Assembly: GCA_016706865.1 (NCBI GenBank)
Contig: JADJIS010000002.1
Location: 186,001-250,000, forward strand
Source: Bacteroidota bacterium
GTDB lineage: Bacteria > Bacteroidota > Bacteroidia > Chitinophagales > BACL12
DNA length: 64,000 nucleotides
Direction of reading: 5' to 3'
In this document: positions 35,610 through 43,614 of the stretch, piece after piece
How the letters are laid out: each line of letters opens with the position of its first letter
Numbering within the stretch: the stretch's first letter is position 1
Position numbers and translations under genes: made by a program
The notes under the pieces: model-generated
What the model was told of the DNA's origin: nothing
What the model saw: the letters and a program-made list of their open reading frames with translations, nothing else
The model's database searches: none

Positions 35610-36864
35610 TATTGTTTGTTGCGGATATTGTTTCGGGATTATCGTCGATGTATTTCTTTATCAAAAGTAAAAATAAAAGATAAAACGCAGTTCCTAGCTG
35701 AATTTCCAAGGTATGTTCCGCTAGAAAGGAAAATAACATGATCACAAAGAATACCGTGAACAATTGATTCTTATATCGTTTTTTGCTCAGCCAGGGATAA
35801 AATATCGACAATAAAAAAACAATTAATCCAATAATTCCAGTTGCAGCCATAAAATAAACGAACTGGTTATGCGGGAGTTTCGATTTCACAAATTCGCTGC
35901 CTGCATGTTGTTTGTAGAGACCGTCCATTTCATTTTTTATGTCACCGGCGCCAACGCCTAACACCGGATTTTTTTCTGCGATCTGGGTTCCATAAATGAT
36001 ACTTAAAATTCTCTGTGCGTCGCTGTGTTCAGGATGTAACTCTCCTTTTTTGATCAGGTCGAGTTCGTATTTAAAATATCCAACTCTGCTTTTAAGTGAA
36101 GGAATATAATTAATAGAGGCAAATGCAAATCCCACTAAAAGTGCAATTGCAATCGCTCCTTTTAAATATTCTTTTTTGGAAATAAGCCATTGGAAAATAA
36201 TTACCAATAAGGCAATGTAAAGTGTAACAATTCCACTTCGCACAGCAAATATGTGTATGAAAATAATTAAAAAGATTAACCCTGTCCAAAGTATATATTT
36301 TTCCTTTTTTGCATAGAACTGAAATTTATGCAACAATAAATATCCTCCCGCAATAATTGCGAAAGCCATTTCCAAACTAAAACGAATATGGTCGCGCAGT
36401 GGTGCAGGAATAGGTTGGCCTTGCGATAATTGTTGATTAAGCGTATCGTAATGTGCGAGATAATTAATAAATACAATTATGGATGCACCCAATATAGTAT
36501 AAAAGAAAATCGCCAGCCATTTATGAAATTCTTTAGTGGTCAATTTTTTTACAGCAGTAAATCCGAGTGGTAATGCAAGAAAAGGTAATTTCATCCTGCA
36601 TCTATCCACCCAATATCCGGTATCCTCAGAATAAAATCCTGAAAACAAATATACCAGAAATAACAAAATAAAAATTCTATTGGTGGAATCGTTGACCCAT
36701 GCTTTAAGATTTTCTCCTGCCCTTATATTAATAAGTGCATTGCACAGGATCATAATGGTTGCAACGCTCAAAACAACTTTTGATGTTACAAGACCTACAA
36801 TTAACCCTAAAATTGCCAATTCGGCAAAAAACTTATTGGGAAAAACCCTGAGAATAGCTCGCAT
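35602..36864 (-). CDS. O-antigen ligase / Wzy-like family membrane protein
   Basis: Polytopic inner-membrane protein with about 10-12 predicted helices and the Wzy_C-type periplasmic loop (PVLGVGAGDIKNEMDGLYKQHAGSEFVKSKLPHNQFVYFMAATGIIG). The conserved VLGVGAG and HNQFV motifs are those of O-antigen ligases and polymerases. Likely joins or polymerises an undecaprenyl-linked glycan on the periplasmic side. It is paired with a GT2 by an 8-bp overlap. Sequence alone does not separate ligase from polymerase activity. Confidence 0.8.
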   Translation of the reverse strand: MRAILRVFPNKFFAELAILGLIVGLVTSKVVLSVATIMILCNALINIRAGENLKAWVNDSTNRIFILLFLVYLFSGFYSEDTGYWVDRCRMKLPFLALPLGFTAVKKLTTKEFHKWLAIFFYTILGASIIVFINYLAHYDTLNQQLSQGQPIPAPLRDHIRFSLEMAFAIIAGGYLLLHKFQFYAKKEKYILWTGLIFLIIFIHIFAVRSGIVTLYIALLVIIFQWLISKKEYLKGAIAIALLVGFAFASINYIPSLKSRVGYFKYELDLIKKGELHPEHSDAQRILSIIYGTQIAEKNPVLGVGAGDIKNEMDGLYKQHAGSEFVKSKLPHNQFVYFMAATGIIGLIVFLLSIFYPWLSKKRYKNQLFTVFFVIMLFSFLAEHTLEIQLGTAFYLLFLLLIKKYIDDNPETISATNNNV

Positions 36865-37235
36865 GTTTAGTGTTGGTTCGTAAACGTAGGGTCTATAATA
36901 GTGGTTTTGTTTGGTTTAGGATTCAAAAATAGGAAAAAACCATGAATAATGAGGAGAGGAGAAAGGAGAGAGGAGAAAGGAGTTTAAATTTCTTCGAAAT
37001 TTTATTAGGTTCTACAGTTTGTTTTCCTGATACTTGATTCCTGATTCATGATACCTTTTTATGGAGTTTAAATTTCTGGCGAAATTTTTTGGGAAGGTAC
37101 ATTAGTGAGACCCTCGCTGGGAGCGAGAGCCTCACTTTCTATAAATAAAAATTTTACCAAATCCCATCGTTTGTATTCCTATGTCAAGTCCTGTGTCCTT
37201 TGTCAGGTGTCAATTATTCCGGCAAATTTAAAGTT
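36865..37235. repeat. Composite intergenic repeat block 5 (reverse orientation)
   Basis: 36865-36945 is a plain upstream region. From 36950: GAGGAGAGGAGAAAGGAGAG runs; TTTAAATTTCTTCGAAATTT; CAGTTTGTTTTCCTGATACTTG with ATTCCTGATTCATGATACC repeats; a second GAGTTTAAATTTC-TGGC-GAAATTT (about 37064-37087); hairpin AGTGAGACCCTCGCT / AGCGAGAGCCTCACT (37104-37136); AAATCCCATCGTTTG; and CCTATGTCAAGTCCTGTGTCC to about 37210. No gene. Confidence 0.75.
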
Positions 37236-37823
37236 TCAAAAATGTCTTCCAATAGATAATCCATAACTAAGAGCACTTGGACTTTTATGGGTAACATCAC
37301 CAAAAGTTGCATCTTTTGTAGGAACATACAAATTGACCTGAGAAAATAATCCTAGACTGTATTTTTCTGAAAAGGAGTATTCAACATCAAAATAAAAAAG
37401 ACATCCAACTTCCAGCCCTCCATAATTACGTCCTACCAATTCAGATTCGTCATTTGCAACTATAATATCATCAATGCGATAACGAAGTGAAATTCCGGTT
37501 CCAGCACTTGTGGTTAAATTATTCTTTGAATTAAATTGATATCCAACCCTAAAATTATTCTCAAATATCATTTTGTAATCCACATGTCCTACCATAGGAA
37601 TATCATCGCTCCATAATTTGTCGTAGTAATAGAAGCTTGCGACATTAGAAATTTCTATTTGATTTAAAAATGAATAGGTATAAGCAATAGAGGGTTGCAA
37701 TCCATATCTGTTTACCCAATCGGTATATGCAACTTCACCGATTTTTAATGAAATGCAATTATTTTTTTGGGAAAATAAAGTAATTGAAAATATTAATGTA
37801 ATTGTTAGTATTATATATTTCAT
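37236..37823 (-). CDS. Probable outer-membrane beta-barrel protein
   Basis: I do not recognise the family. A signal peptide (MKYIILTITLIFSITLFSQ) is followed by about 175 residues with alternating hydrophobic/polar segments and many aromatic residues (IAYTYSFLNQIEISNVASFYYYD, NFRVGYQFNSKNNLTTSAGTGISLRYR, VGCLFYFDVEYSFSEKYSLGLFSQVNLY), ending in a hydrophobic strand (LSYGLSIGRHF) with a C-terminal Phe. This is the pattern of a small outer-membrane barrel of about 8 strands. I start at ATG; a TTG nine bases upstream is in frame. Flanked by repeat-rich gaps on both sides. Confidence 0.6.
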   Translation of the reverse strand: MKYIILTITLIFSITLFSQKNNCISLKIGEVAYTDWVNRYGLQPSIAYTYSFLNQIEISNVASFYYYDKLWSDDIPMVGHVDYKMIFENNFRVGYQFNSKNNLTTSAGTGISLRYRIDDIIVANDESELVGRNYGGLEVGCLFYFDVEYSFSEKYSLGLFSQVNLYVPTKDATFGDVTHKSPSALSYGLSIGRHF

Positions 37824-38196
37824 AAGGAACAACCACTAACTATTGGCTTTTAAATTTCATGTGACAAAAACAAATTGTGCTAGATTATTTTATCTTGCTA
37901 AAGTTAAAGAGAATAAAGGAGAAAATGATGAATGACAGGGATTTTTAGATGAGATAATAATTTAAACGGAAAATTTTGCCATAAGAAAAACTGTCCCGAT
38001 TGATAAAAAGACAAGTGATTTTGTATGGATTTTATTTTTCCAAGGTACAATAAACCATCAATTGAAAATAAAAATTATTCCTAAAGAAACCTGCTGTCCT
38101 ATGTCCTTTTCCAATGTCCTGCATCAAGTCCTGTGTCCTAAATCCTGTGTCCTTTGTCCCTTCAATTTGCCGAGTTGACCCAAATGCCCTAATTTT
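37824..38196. repeat. 373-bp gap with GTCCTATG-type repeats
   Basis: 37824-38090 is AT-rich with nothing recognisable. 38094-38160 contains about seven degenerate GTCCTATGTCC / AAGTCCTGTGTCC units, the same module as in the composite elements but without their hairpins. Confidence 0.7.
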
Positions 38197-38781
38197 ATGG
38201 CCGTGGAAAATGGCAAACTGGTAAAAAAGGTAAAAGACAGAATCTTCAGAAAGGAGTTTTTGCCGCATATGGATGCACTGTACAACTTTGCATTTCATCT
38301 TACCCTGAACGAAGATGATGCAAATGATCTCGTACAGGAAACTTTTTTGAAAGCTTATCGCTTTATAGAGTCGTATCAGCAGGGTACTAATGCTAAGGCA
38401 TGGTTGTTTAAGATATTAAAGAACGGTTTCATAAACGAATACCGAAGAAAAACCAAACAACCGGCGAGGGTGGAATTTGATGATATCGTGAGTTTTCACG
38501 ATACGGAAGATGAGGGGAGAGTAGAGTACCTGGATCTGAGACAGGAGTTGTTTCAAGGCATGCTTGGTGATGAGGTAACCAGGGCATTAAATGAGTTGCC
38601 CGTGGATTTTAAAACGATAATTCTCTTGTGCGACATAGAAGAATTTTCATACGAGGAGATCGCAAAAATTATTGACATACCCATCGGAACCGTAAGATCA
38701 CGCCTTCATAGGGCACGCAATATATTAAAGGAAAAATTACGCGAATACGCTCAAAAAGAAGGTTATAAAGAAAACAGATAA
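38197..38781 (+). CDS. ECF (SigR-like) RNA polymerase sigma factor
   Basis: Alternative sigma-70 factor of about 194 residues with region 2 (FLPHMDALYNFAFHLTLNEDDANDLVQETFLKAYRFIESYQ; then NAKAWLFKILKNGFINEYRRK) and region 4 (LPVDFKTIILLCDIEEFSYEEIAKIIDIPIGTVRSRLHRARNILKEKL). It is followed after 2 bp by a small cysteine-containing anti-sigma gene, an arrangement like SigR-RsrA of actinobacteria, which responds to thiol oxidation. Target promoters are unknown. The start codon overlaps a promoter-like TAATTTTA, so I do not call a promoter. Confidence 0.9.
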   Translation: MAVENGKLVKKVKDRIFRKEFLPHMDALYNFAFHLTLNEDDANDLVQETFLKAYRFIESYQQGTNAKAWLFKILKNGFINEYRRKTKQPARVEFDDIVSFHDTEDEGRVEYLDLRQELFQGMLGDEVTRALNELPVDFKTIILLCDIEEFSYEEIAKIIDIPIGTVRSRLHRARNILKEKLREYAQKEGYKENR

Positions 38782-38783
38782 TT

Positions 38784-39041
38784 ATGGACCAACAACTACC
38801 TAAACACGATTGCCGCAATTTTGTAGAGAAAGTATTTCTCGTTCTCGATGGCGAATTACCCGAGCAGGAACGCAACCTGTTCATCACCGACATACAGCGA
38901 TGTAAGGGTTGTCTGGAACATTACCATATTGAAAAAACCTTCAAAGAATTTTTGGTGGCTAAAGTTTCCCGTAAGGAGTGTACGGAAAAACTGAAAAACG
39001 ACATAATCAATCAAGTAAAAGCGGAGCAAGATAAAGCTTAA
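38784..39041 (+). CDS. RsrA-like zinc-binding anti-sigma factor
   Basis: 85-residue partner of the sigma factor two bases upstream. Cysteines C10 (KHDC), C40 and C43 (QRCKGC) and C66 fit the RsrA-type zinc anti-sigma layout, with LDGELPEQERN between. The classical HxxxCxxC histidine position is Asp36 here (TDIQRCKGC), so zinc would need a substitute ligand, for example His8 or His46. Likely holds the sigma factor inactive and releases it under oxidative stress, by family analogy. Confidence 0.8.
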   Translation: MDQQLPKHDCRNFVEKVFLVLDGELPEQERNLFITDIQRCKGCLEHYHIEKTFKEFLVAKVSRKECTEKLKNDIINQVKAEQDKA

Positions 39042-39105
39042 GGCGGGAATAGAAAATCATCTACACATACCACACATACTTTTAAAGGAAAATTTTATTG
39101 TGAGA

Positions 39106-40503
39106 TCAGAACTGGAAATAAATAAATGTTTCGGCATTATTTCTTCCCAATAGAACAATGAGTGTTATTACACTAAATAAAAAAAGATATTTGTATTTAA
39201 AATTAAAATCTCTTCTCATAAATACGGAAAATACAAATAAGATACTTACAAAACAACAAATTATAAAATCATAACTCGAAAAGCCGTTTAATATATTTCT
39301 GATACTGAAATTAAACTCAGTGAATAATTTTTTATAGAATAAAACGGCTTCACTAAAACCTCTTACACGAAATACCACACCACTTAATAAGAGTAAGTGA
39401 AAGGTCCAGACAGTTAAAAAAATCTGACCCGCATAGGATTTAAATTTGGGTAAAAAATTAATTCTTTTGTAAATTGCCTGTAATACCGCAATTATTCCGT
39501 TGATCAAACCAAACACTACAAAATTTAAATTGGCGCCATGCCATATACCGATCAATAAAAATATAATAATCGTATTCAGATAAATTCTCCAATAGGCTGT
39601 AACACCTTTGTTTAAAGGCATAAACACATAATCGCGGATCCATAATGTAAGCGTGATATGCCAACGGTTCCAATATTCTGCTATACTTTTCGATAAGTAA
39701 GGGCGATTAAAATTCTCACTGAGTTTAATTCCGAATAAACGGGCTGTTCCAATTGCAATATCACAATATCCACTGAAATCGGCATAGAGTTGTACTGCAA
39801 AAAACAAAAGCGCAACATATAATTGCGAACCATTTGCAGTGGATATATCTCCGAAGGAAAAATTCACAAATTGTGCAACAGTATCTGCAACAACAACCTT
39901 TTTAAAAAATCCCCAAACGATGCGCAATAATCCGTACTCAATATCCTTTTCCTCTAATTTCGCTGGTTTTTTTAGCTGGGGTATAAGATCATTCGCTCTC
40001 TCAATAGGACCGGCTACCAATTGCGGAAAAAAGGAAACATACAAAGCAAAATATCCGAAATTATTTTCCGGTTTTGTTACTTTTCTATATACATCTATCA
40101 GGTAACTAAGAGATTTAAAGGTATAAAAAGAAATTCCTATGGGTAATAACAAGGCACTCGTATTAAACACTGTTTTATTCTCACCGGTAAATAAAGAAGA
40201 AATAGTTTCATTAAAAAAATTAAAATATTTAAAGAAAAATAAAATACCTACATCTGCAATTATCCCAATTACCAGAAGCAGTTTCCTTTTTTGTTTATTC
40301 GTTTCCTTATTTATCAAAAAACTTAAGGACCAACAAATAAAGGTTGAGCTGAGTAAAATTAATCCGTAAGCCGGCTCGAAACACATATAAAAAAAGTAAC
40401 TTGCCGCTAATAAAAGCACCCAACGGAAACGAAAAGGCAGTATATAATACAGCAGGATCGTTAAAGGCAGAAAAATTAAAAATTGTAAAGTGTTGAATAC
40501 CAC
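39106..40503 (-). CDS. MBOAT family membrane O-acyltransferase (AlgI/DltB-like)
   Basis: Polytopic enzyme that transfers acyl groups to surface polysaccharides or other extracytoplasmic hydroxyls. The signature is complete: VSFFPQLVAGPIERANDLIPQL, LYADFSGYCDIAIGTARLFGI, YWNRWHITLTLWIRDYVF and the catalytic histidine in IGIWHGANLNF (about residue 322). I prefer the GTG start giving MVFNTLQFLIFLP, the usual N-terminus of the family; a TTG at 40521 would add six residues. It is divergent from the acyl carrier protein gene across about 55 bp. An SGNH-like protein, the usual MBOAT partner, lies at 50033-50971 on the same strand, so the two enclose the biosynthetic genes. Confidence 0.9.
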   Translation of the reverse strand: MVFNTLQFLIFLPLTILLYYILPFRFRWVLLLAASYFFYMCFEPAYGLILLSSTFICWSLSFLINKETNKQKRKLLLVIGIIADVGILFFFKYFNFFNETISSLFTGENKTVFNTSALLLPIGISFYTFKSLSYLIDVYRKVTKPENNFGYFALYVSFFPQLVAGPIERANDLIPQLKKPAKLEEKDIEYGLLRIVWGFFKKVVVADTVAQFVNFSFGDISTANGSQLYVALLFFAVQLYADFSGYCDIAIGTARLFGIKLSENFNRPYLSKSIAEYWNRWHITLTLWIRDYVFMPLNKGVTAYWRIYLNTIIIFLLIGIWHGANLNFVVFGLINGIIAVLQAIYKRINFLPKFKSYAGQIFLTVWTFHLLLLSGVVFRVRGFSEAVLFYKKLFTEFNFSIRNILNGFSSYDFIICCFVSILFVFSVFMRRDFNFKYKYLFLFSVITLIVLLGRNNAETFIYFQF

Positions 40504-40546
40504 AGTGGTAAATCTCTTCAAAATTATTTATATATAAAAATTTACA

Positions 40547-40554
40547 TAATATTG
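40547..40554 (+). promoter_or_regulatory. Putative -7 box TAATATTG before the ACP gene
   Basis: Seven of eight positions match TAnnTTTG; it ends 4 bp before the ATG at 40559. It would drive the ACP-KAS-SDR-ligase-reductase operon with an almost leaderless mRNA. It lies in the short divergent gap with the MBOAT gene. Confidence 0.35.
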
Positions 40555-40558
40555 TCCC

Positions 40559-40801
40559 ATGAACCGCGACGACATTCGAAATGCAATTACCCCTATCTTC
40601 AGCAAAGTATTTAAAGAGCCGGAACTGCTATTAAAGGATGATCATTCAGCAACGGATTTCGAAAAATGGGATTCCATCAACAATATGATCATAATGGCGA
40701 GGATAGAAAAACTACTTGGCATAAGCATCGAAACATCGGAATTGATAGAAATTAAGTCAGTGGGAGACTTGTTAACTTTAATTGAAAATAAAACGATCTG
40801 A
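40559..40801 (+). CDS. Acyl carrier protein
   Basis: 80-residue carrier that tethers acyl intermediates by phosphopantetheine. Attachment site WDSIN (Ser at about residue 40) followed by MIIMARIEKLLGISIETSELIEIKSVGDLLTLIE, the normal helix II-IV pattern. It differs from housekeeping AcpP (no DSLD motif), as expected for a pathway-specific carrier. First gene of a plus-strand operon with two KAS III enzymes, a ketoreductase, a ligase and a reductase. Confidence 0.9.
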   Translation: MNRDDIRNAITPIFSKVFKEPELLLKDDHSATDFEKWDSINNMIIMARIEKLLGISIETSELIEIKSVGDLLTLIENKTI

Positions 40802-40802
40802 A

Positions 40803-41861
40803 ATGGAGATAAGGGGATTAAAAATGCAAGATCTTTGGGGTATAAAAATAGTTTCCACGGCTTCTGCATTTCCTTCACCCGGTAGATTTGTAAGTAATTC
40901 AGAAATTCATAAGATGCGATTTGGAAATAATTGGGAAGAGGTTTTTAAATCGAAAAATTACAATATTGATTTTATTGAAACAGAACTGGGATATAAAAAT
41001 CGTTATTGGACACATACACCGGGAACTCCGATAATTCATGAGGAATTAAATTCTGCTGACCTTATGGAGGCGGCAGCAAAAAGCGCGATAGAAAAAACCA
41101 ATTTGGATCCCAGGGAGATCGGATTATTTATTGCGGTTACCGTTACATCACCAAAATACACCAACAGCATGGGAACCTTTGTTGCGGGAAAATTGGGTTT
41201 GAAATGTCCCTCCTTTGAAATAAAAACAGGATGTGCCTCATCAGTATATGCGTTAATTCTGGCTGCACAATTTATTAATTCAGGAACAAAGAACGTGTTG
41301 ATCGCTTCCGGAGAAACGCCAAGCAAAGTAACAGGCACAGATACCAATTTATTATATGCGGTAGGCGATGGAGGTGCTGCGGTAATACTTTCAAAAACCG
41401 AAGATGAAAATAAAGGAGTAGTAACTGCTTTTTTAGGAAGTGAAGGAAAATATTCTGGAACCATGGGCACACCGGGATTACTTCCACCTAATCAGGAAGA
41501 CCTCGACAATGATGCTTATTTTATGCAAATGGGAAAAGAAAGTTCTGCTTTTATTGAAGAAATGTGGCAGGTTATACCGAATATCTTATATCAAAATTCT
41601 GGATTGAATGAAAATAATATTGATCTTTTAATTCCGCATCAGGTGAATAAAAAATTGATTAACTTAGTTGTTGAAGCTTCCGGGATTTCGAGTGAAAAGA
41701 CGATTGATCTTATTTCATTGTATGGAAATTGCGGATCTGCATCAATATTAATTGCATTGGATAACGCTTTTGAAAATAACAGAATTAAAAATAATACTTC
41801 CATTATGCTGGTGGCTGTTGGAGGAGGTGTATCTTATGGAGGATTAATTTTAAATACATGA
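40803..41861 (+). CDS. 3-oxoacyl-ACP synthase III (KAS III) family protein A
   Basis: Thiolase-fold condensing enzyme. Catalytic triad C144 (TGCASSVYAL), H279 (LIPHQVN) and N309 (YGNCGSAS) all present. KAS III enzymes start chains by condensing an acyl-CoA with malonyl-ACP. The N-terminal insert (MRFGNNWEEVFKSKNYNIDFIETELGYKNRYW) differs from FabH and from paralogue B (41863), so the acyl pocket is probably different. The ATG lies 1 bp after the ACP stop, and paralogue B starts 1 bp after this stop: tight coupling. I use MEIRGLKMQDLW; the internal Met (MQDLWGIK) is an alternative. Confidence 0.88.
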   Translation: MEIRGLKMQDLWGIKIVSTASAFPSPGRFVSNSEIHKMRFGNNWEEVFKSKNYNIDFIETELGYKNRYWTHTPGTPIIHEELNSADLMEAAAKSAIEKTNLDPREIGLFIAVTVTSPKYTNSMGTFVAGKLGLKCPSFEIKTGCASSVYALILAAQFINSGTKNVLIASGETPSKVTGTDTNLLYAVGDGGAAVILSKTEDENKGVVTAFLGSEGKYSGTMGTPGLLPPNQEDLDNDAYFMQMGKESSAFIEEMWQVIPNILYQNSGLNENNIDLLIPHQVNKKLINLVVEASGISSEKTIDLISLYGNCGSASILIALDNAFENNRIKNNTSIMLVAVGGGVSYGGLILNT

Positions 41862-41862
41862 A

Positions 41863-42861
41863 ATGAAAGGACTTGGAGTAAAAATATTAGGTGTGGGATC
41901 TTATTTACCGGGGAAACCAGTCACTAATCTTGAATTAAAAGAAAGATATGCGCTTGAATTTAATACAGAGATGGTGCAAAATAAAATTGGAATTCACACA
42001 CGACATATTGCTCCGGATAATATCGCCACAAGTGATGTTGCTGCTGAGGCTGCGAAAATTGCATTACATCGGGCAGGAATTAAAGCAACAGACCTCGACA
42101 GAATTTTATTGGGAACTTCCACACCTGATTATACAAACACAGCTGCATCTTGTAATGTGCAATTTTTATTAGGAGCAAATTGTCCTGTGGGTGATACATC
42201 AGAAAGTTGTGCAAGTTTTATTTATGCATTGGATCACGGTATCCGATTAATACAAACAGGATCAAAATATGTTTGTGTAATAGGTGCAGATATTAAAACA
42301 CGTTTTGTGCGAAAAGACGATCCTGTTTTTTGTCCCATATTTGGTGATGGCGGCGGTGCATTTATTTTAGGTGCCTGTAATAATGATGAAGGATTTATGG
42401 TGAGTGAATTATTTGCAGATGGATCGGGTTTAAAAAATATTTATGTTCCCGCAGGAGGCTCGGTTATGCCGGCAAGTATTGAAACTGTAACAAAAGGTCT
42501 ACATGGAACGGTAATGACCATATCCGGAAAAAAAATGGTGGAAATATCTATTAAACTCATGGCAGACATTGCAGAAAAAGTTTGTAAGAAATATGGAATT
42601 AAACCCGAGGATGCAGATATATTTATTCCCCATCAGGCAAATTATTTGATCATGAAAGGAGTTGCCGAAAAATTAGGCATTCCGCTTTCAAAAATGGAAG
42701 TGAGTATTGATAAAGCTGCAAATTCTATTGCTGGAACTTTGCCAATTACCTTTACACAAGCTTTTGAATCAGGAAAATTAACTGCCGGAAAAATAGTATT
42801 AATGACCACCGCAGCATCCGGTTATACCGGTGGTGCCGCAATTTATAAAGTGCCCGCATGA
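41863..42861 (+). CDS. 3-oxoacyl-ACP synthase III (KAS III) family protein B
   Basis: Second condensing enzyme, closer to classical FabH. C116 in DTSESCASFIYAL, H257 (FIPHQAN) and N287 (KAANSIAGT) form the triad; GDGGGAFILG and a C-terminal GYTGGAAIYK loop are typical. The region before the cysteine (NCPVGDTSESCA) is unusual for FabH, which has D-(L/I)-x-A-A-C, so substrate choice is likely non-standard. Its stop overlaps the SDR start by 4 nt. Candidate to extend an aryl-acyl starter made by the neighbouring lyase and ligase. Confidence 0.9.
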   Translation: MKGLGVKILGVGSYLPGKPVTNLELKERYALEFNTEMVQNKIGIHTRHIAPDNIATSDVAAEAAKIALHRAGIKATDLDRILLGTSTPDYTNTAASCNVQFLLGANCPVGDTSESCASFIYALDHGIRLIQTGSKYVCVIGADIKTRFVRKDDPVFCPIFGDGGGAFILGACNNDEGFMVSELFADGSGLKNIYVPAGGSVMPASIETVTKGLHGTVMTISGKKMVEISIKLMADIAEKVCKKYGIKPEDADIFIPHQANYLIMKGVAEKLGIPLSKMEVSIDKAANSIAGTLPITFTQAFESGKLTAGKIVLMTTAASGYTGGAAIYKVPA

Positions 42862-43613
42862 AAACAAAAATCCCCAAATATGCACTGGTAACAGGAGCCG
42901 GAAACGGAATCGGAAAGGCAATATGTTTACACCTGGAAAAAAAGGGATATTATATTATTGCTGTTTCACGAAATGAAAAACATTTAGAGGAAATAAGATC
43001 AAGTCTTGTTAATAAGGAACATTTATTTTTTTCTGCGGATCTTATCACAAAAAATGGTACTAAAGGATTGCTGGAATTTTTGCAAAAAAACGCCATGCCT
43101 CATGTAGTGATAAATAATTTGCGAACACCTTCAGAAAGAAAAAAATTGATCGGATTATCCTCCTCCATTGTAGATATAAATATCAAAGAAAATATTGATC
43201 ACCTGTTAGTGATCATGAAACCTGTTATTGAATTTCAGCGCGAACAAAAATTTGGAAGATGGGTAGGTGTTGGAAGCATGTCAAATTATTTCGGAGTTCC
43301 GGGTATGGCGATTTATAACATGCAAAAATCCATATTGGAACAATTAATGAGAACGCTTGCAACCGAGGAAGGTAAACACGGAATAACTGCAAATATTGTG
43401 TTACCCGGTTTGATTTCCACTCCTTCCGTTCTTGAAAATTATTCAACGGAAGAATTTAATCTGCGGTCGAATCAAAATGTTTTGCAGCGCATAGGAACTC
43501 CCGATGAAGTTGCTGCTGCAGTTGCATTTCTTGCGAGCGAGGAATCATCATATATTACAGGAATAACGTTGCCGGTTAACGGTGGCAATCATTTAGCCTG
43601 GCATTTTTTATAA
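42858..43613 (+). CDS. SDR family ketoreductase (FabG-like)
   Basis: NAD(P)H-dependent short-chain reductase. Cofactor loop TGAGNGIG (12-19); catalytic S140 (GVGSMSN), Y153 and K157 (YNMQK); C-terminal GIT-LPVNGG. The NNAG motif is replaced by INNLRT. In this cluster it most likely reduces the 3-ketoacyl product of the KAS III enzymes to a 3-hydroxyacyl. Overlaps the KAS III stop by 4 nt; the ligase follows after 1 bp. Confidence 0.88.
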   Translation: MKTKIPKYALVTGAGNGIGKAICLHLEKKGYYIIAVSRNEKHLEEIRSSLVNKEHLFFSADLITKNGTKGLLEFLQKNAMPHVVINNLRTPSERKKLIGLSSSIVDINIKENIDHLLVIMKPVIEFQREQKFGRWVGVGSMSNYFGVPGMAIYNMQKSILEQLMRTLATEEGKHGITANIVLPGLISTPSVLENYSTEEFNLRSNQNVLQRIGTPDEVAAAVAFLASEESSYITGITLPVNGGNHLAWHFL

Positions 43614-43614
43614 T

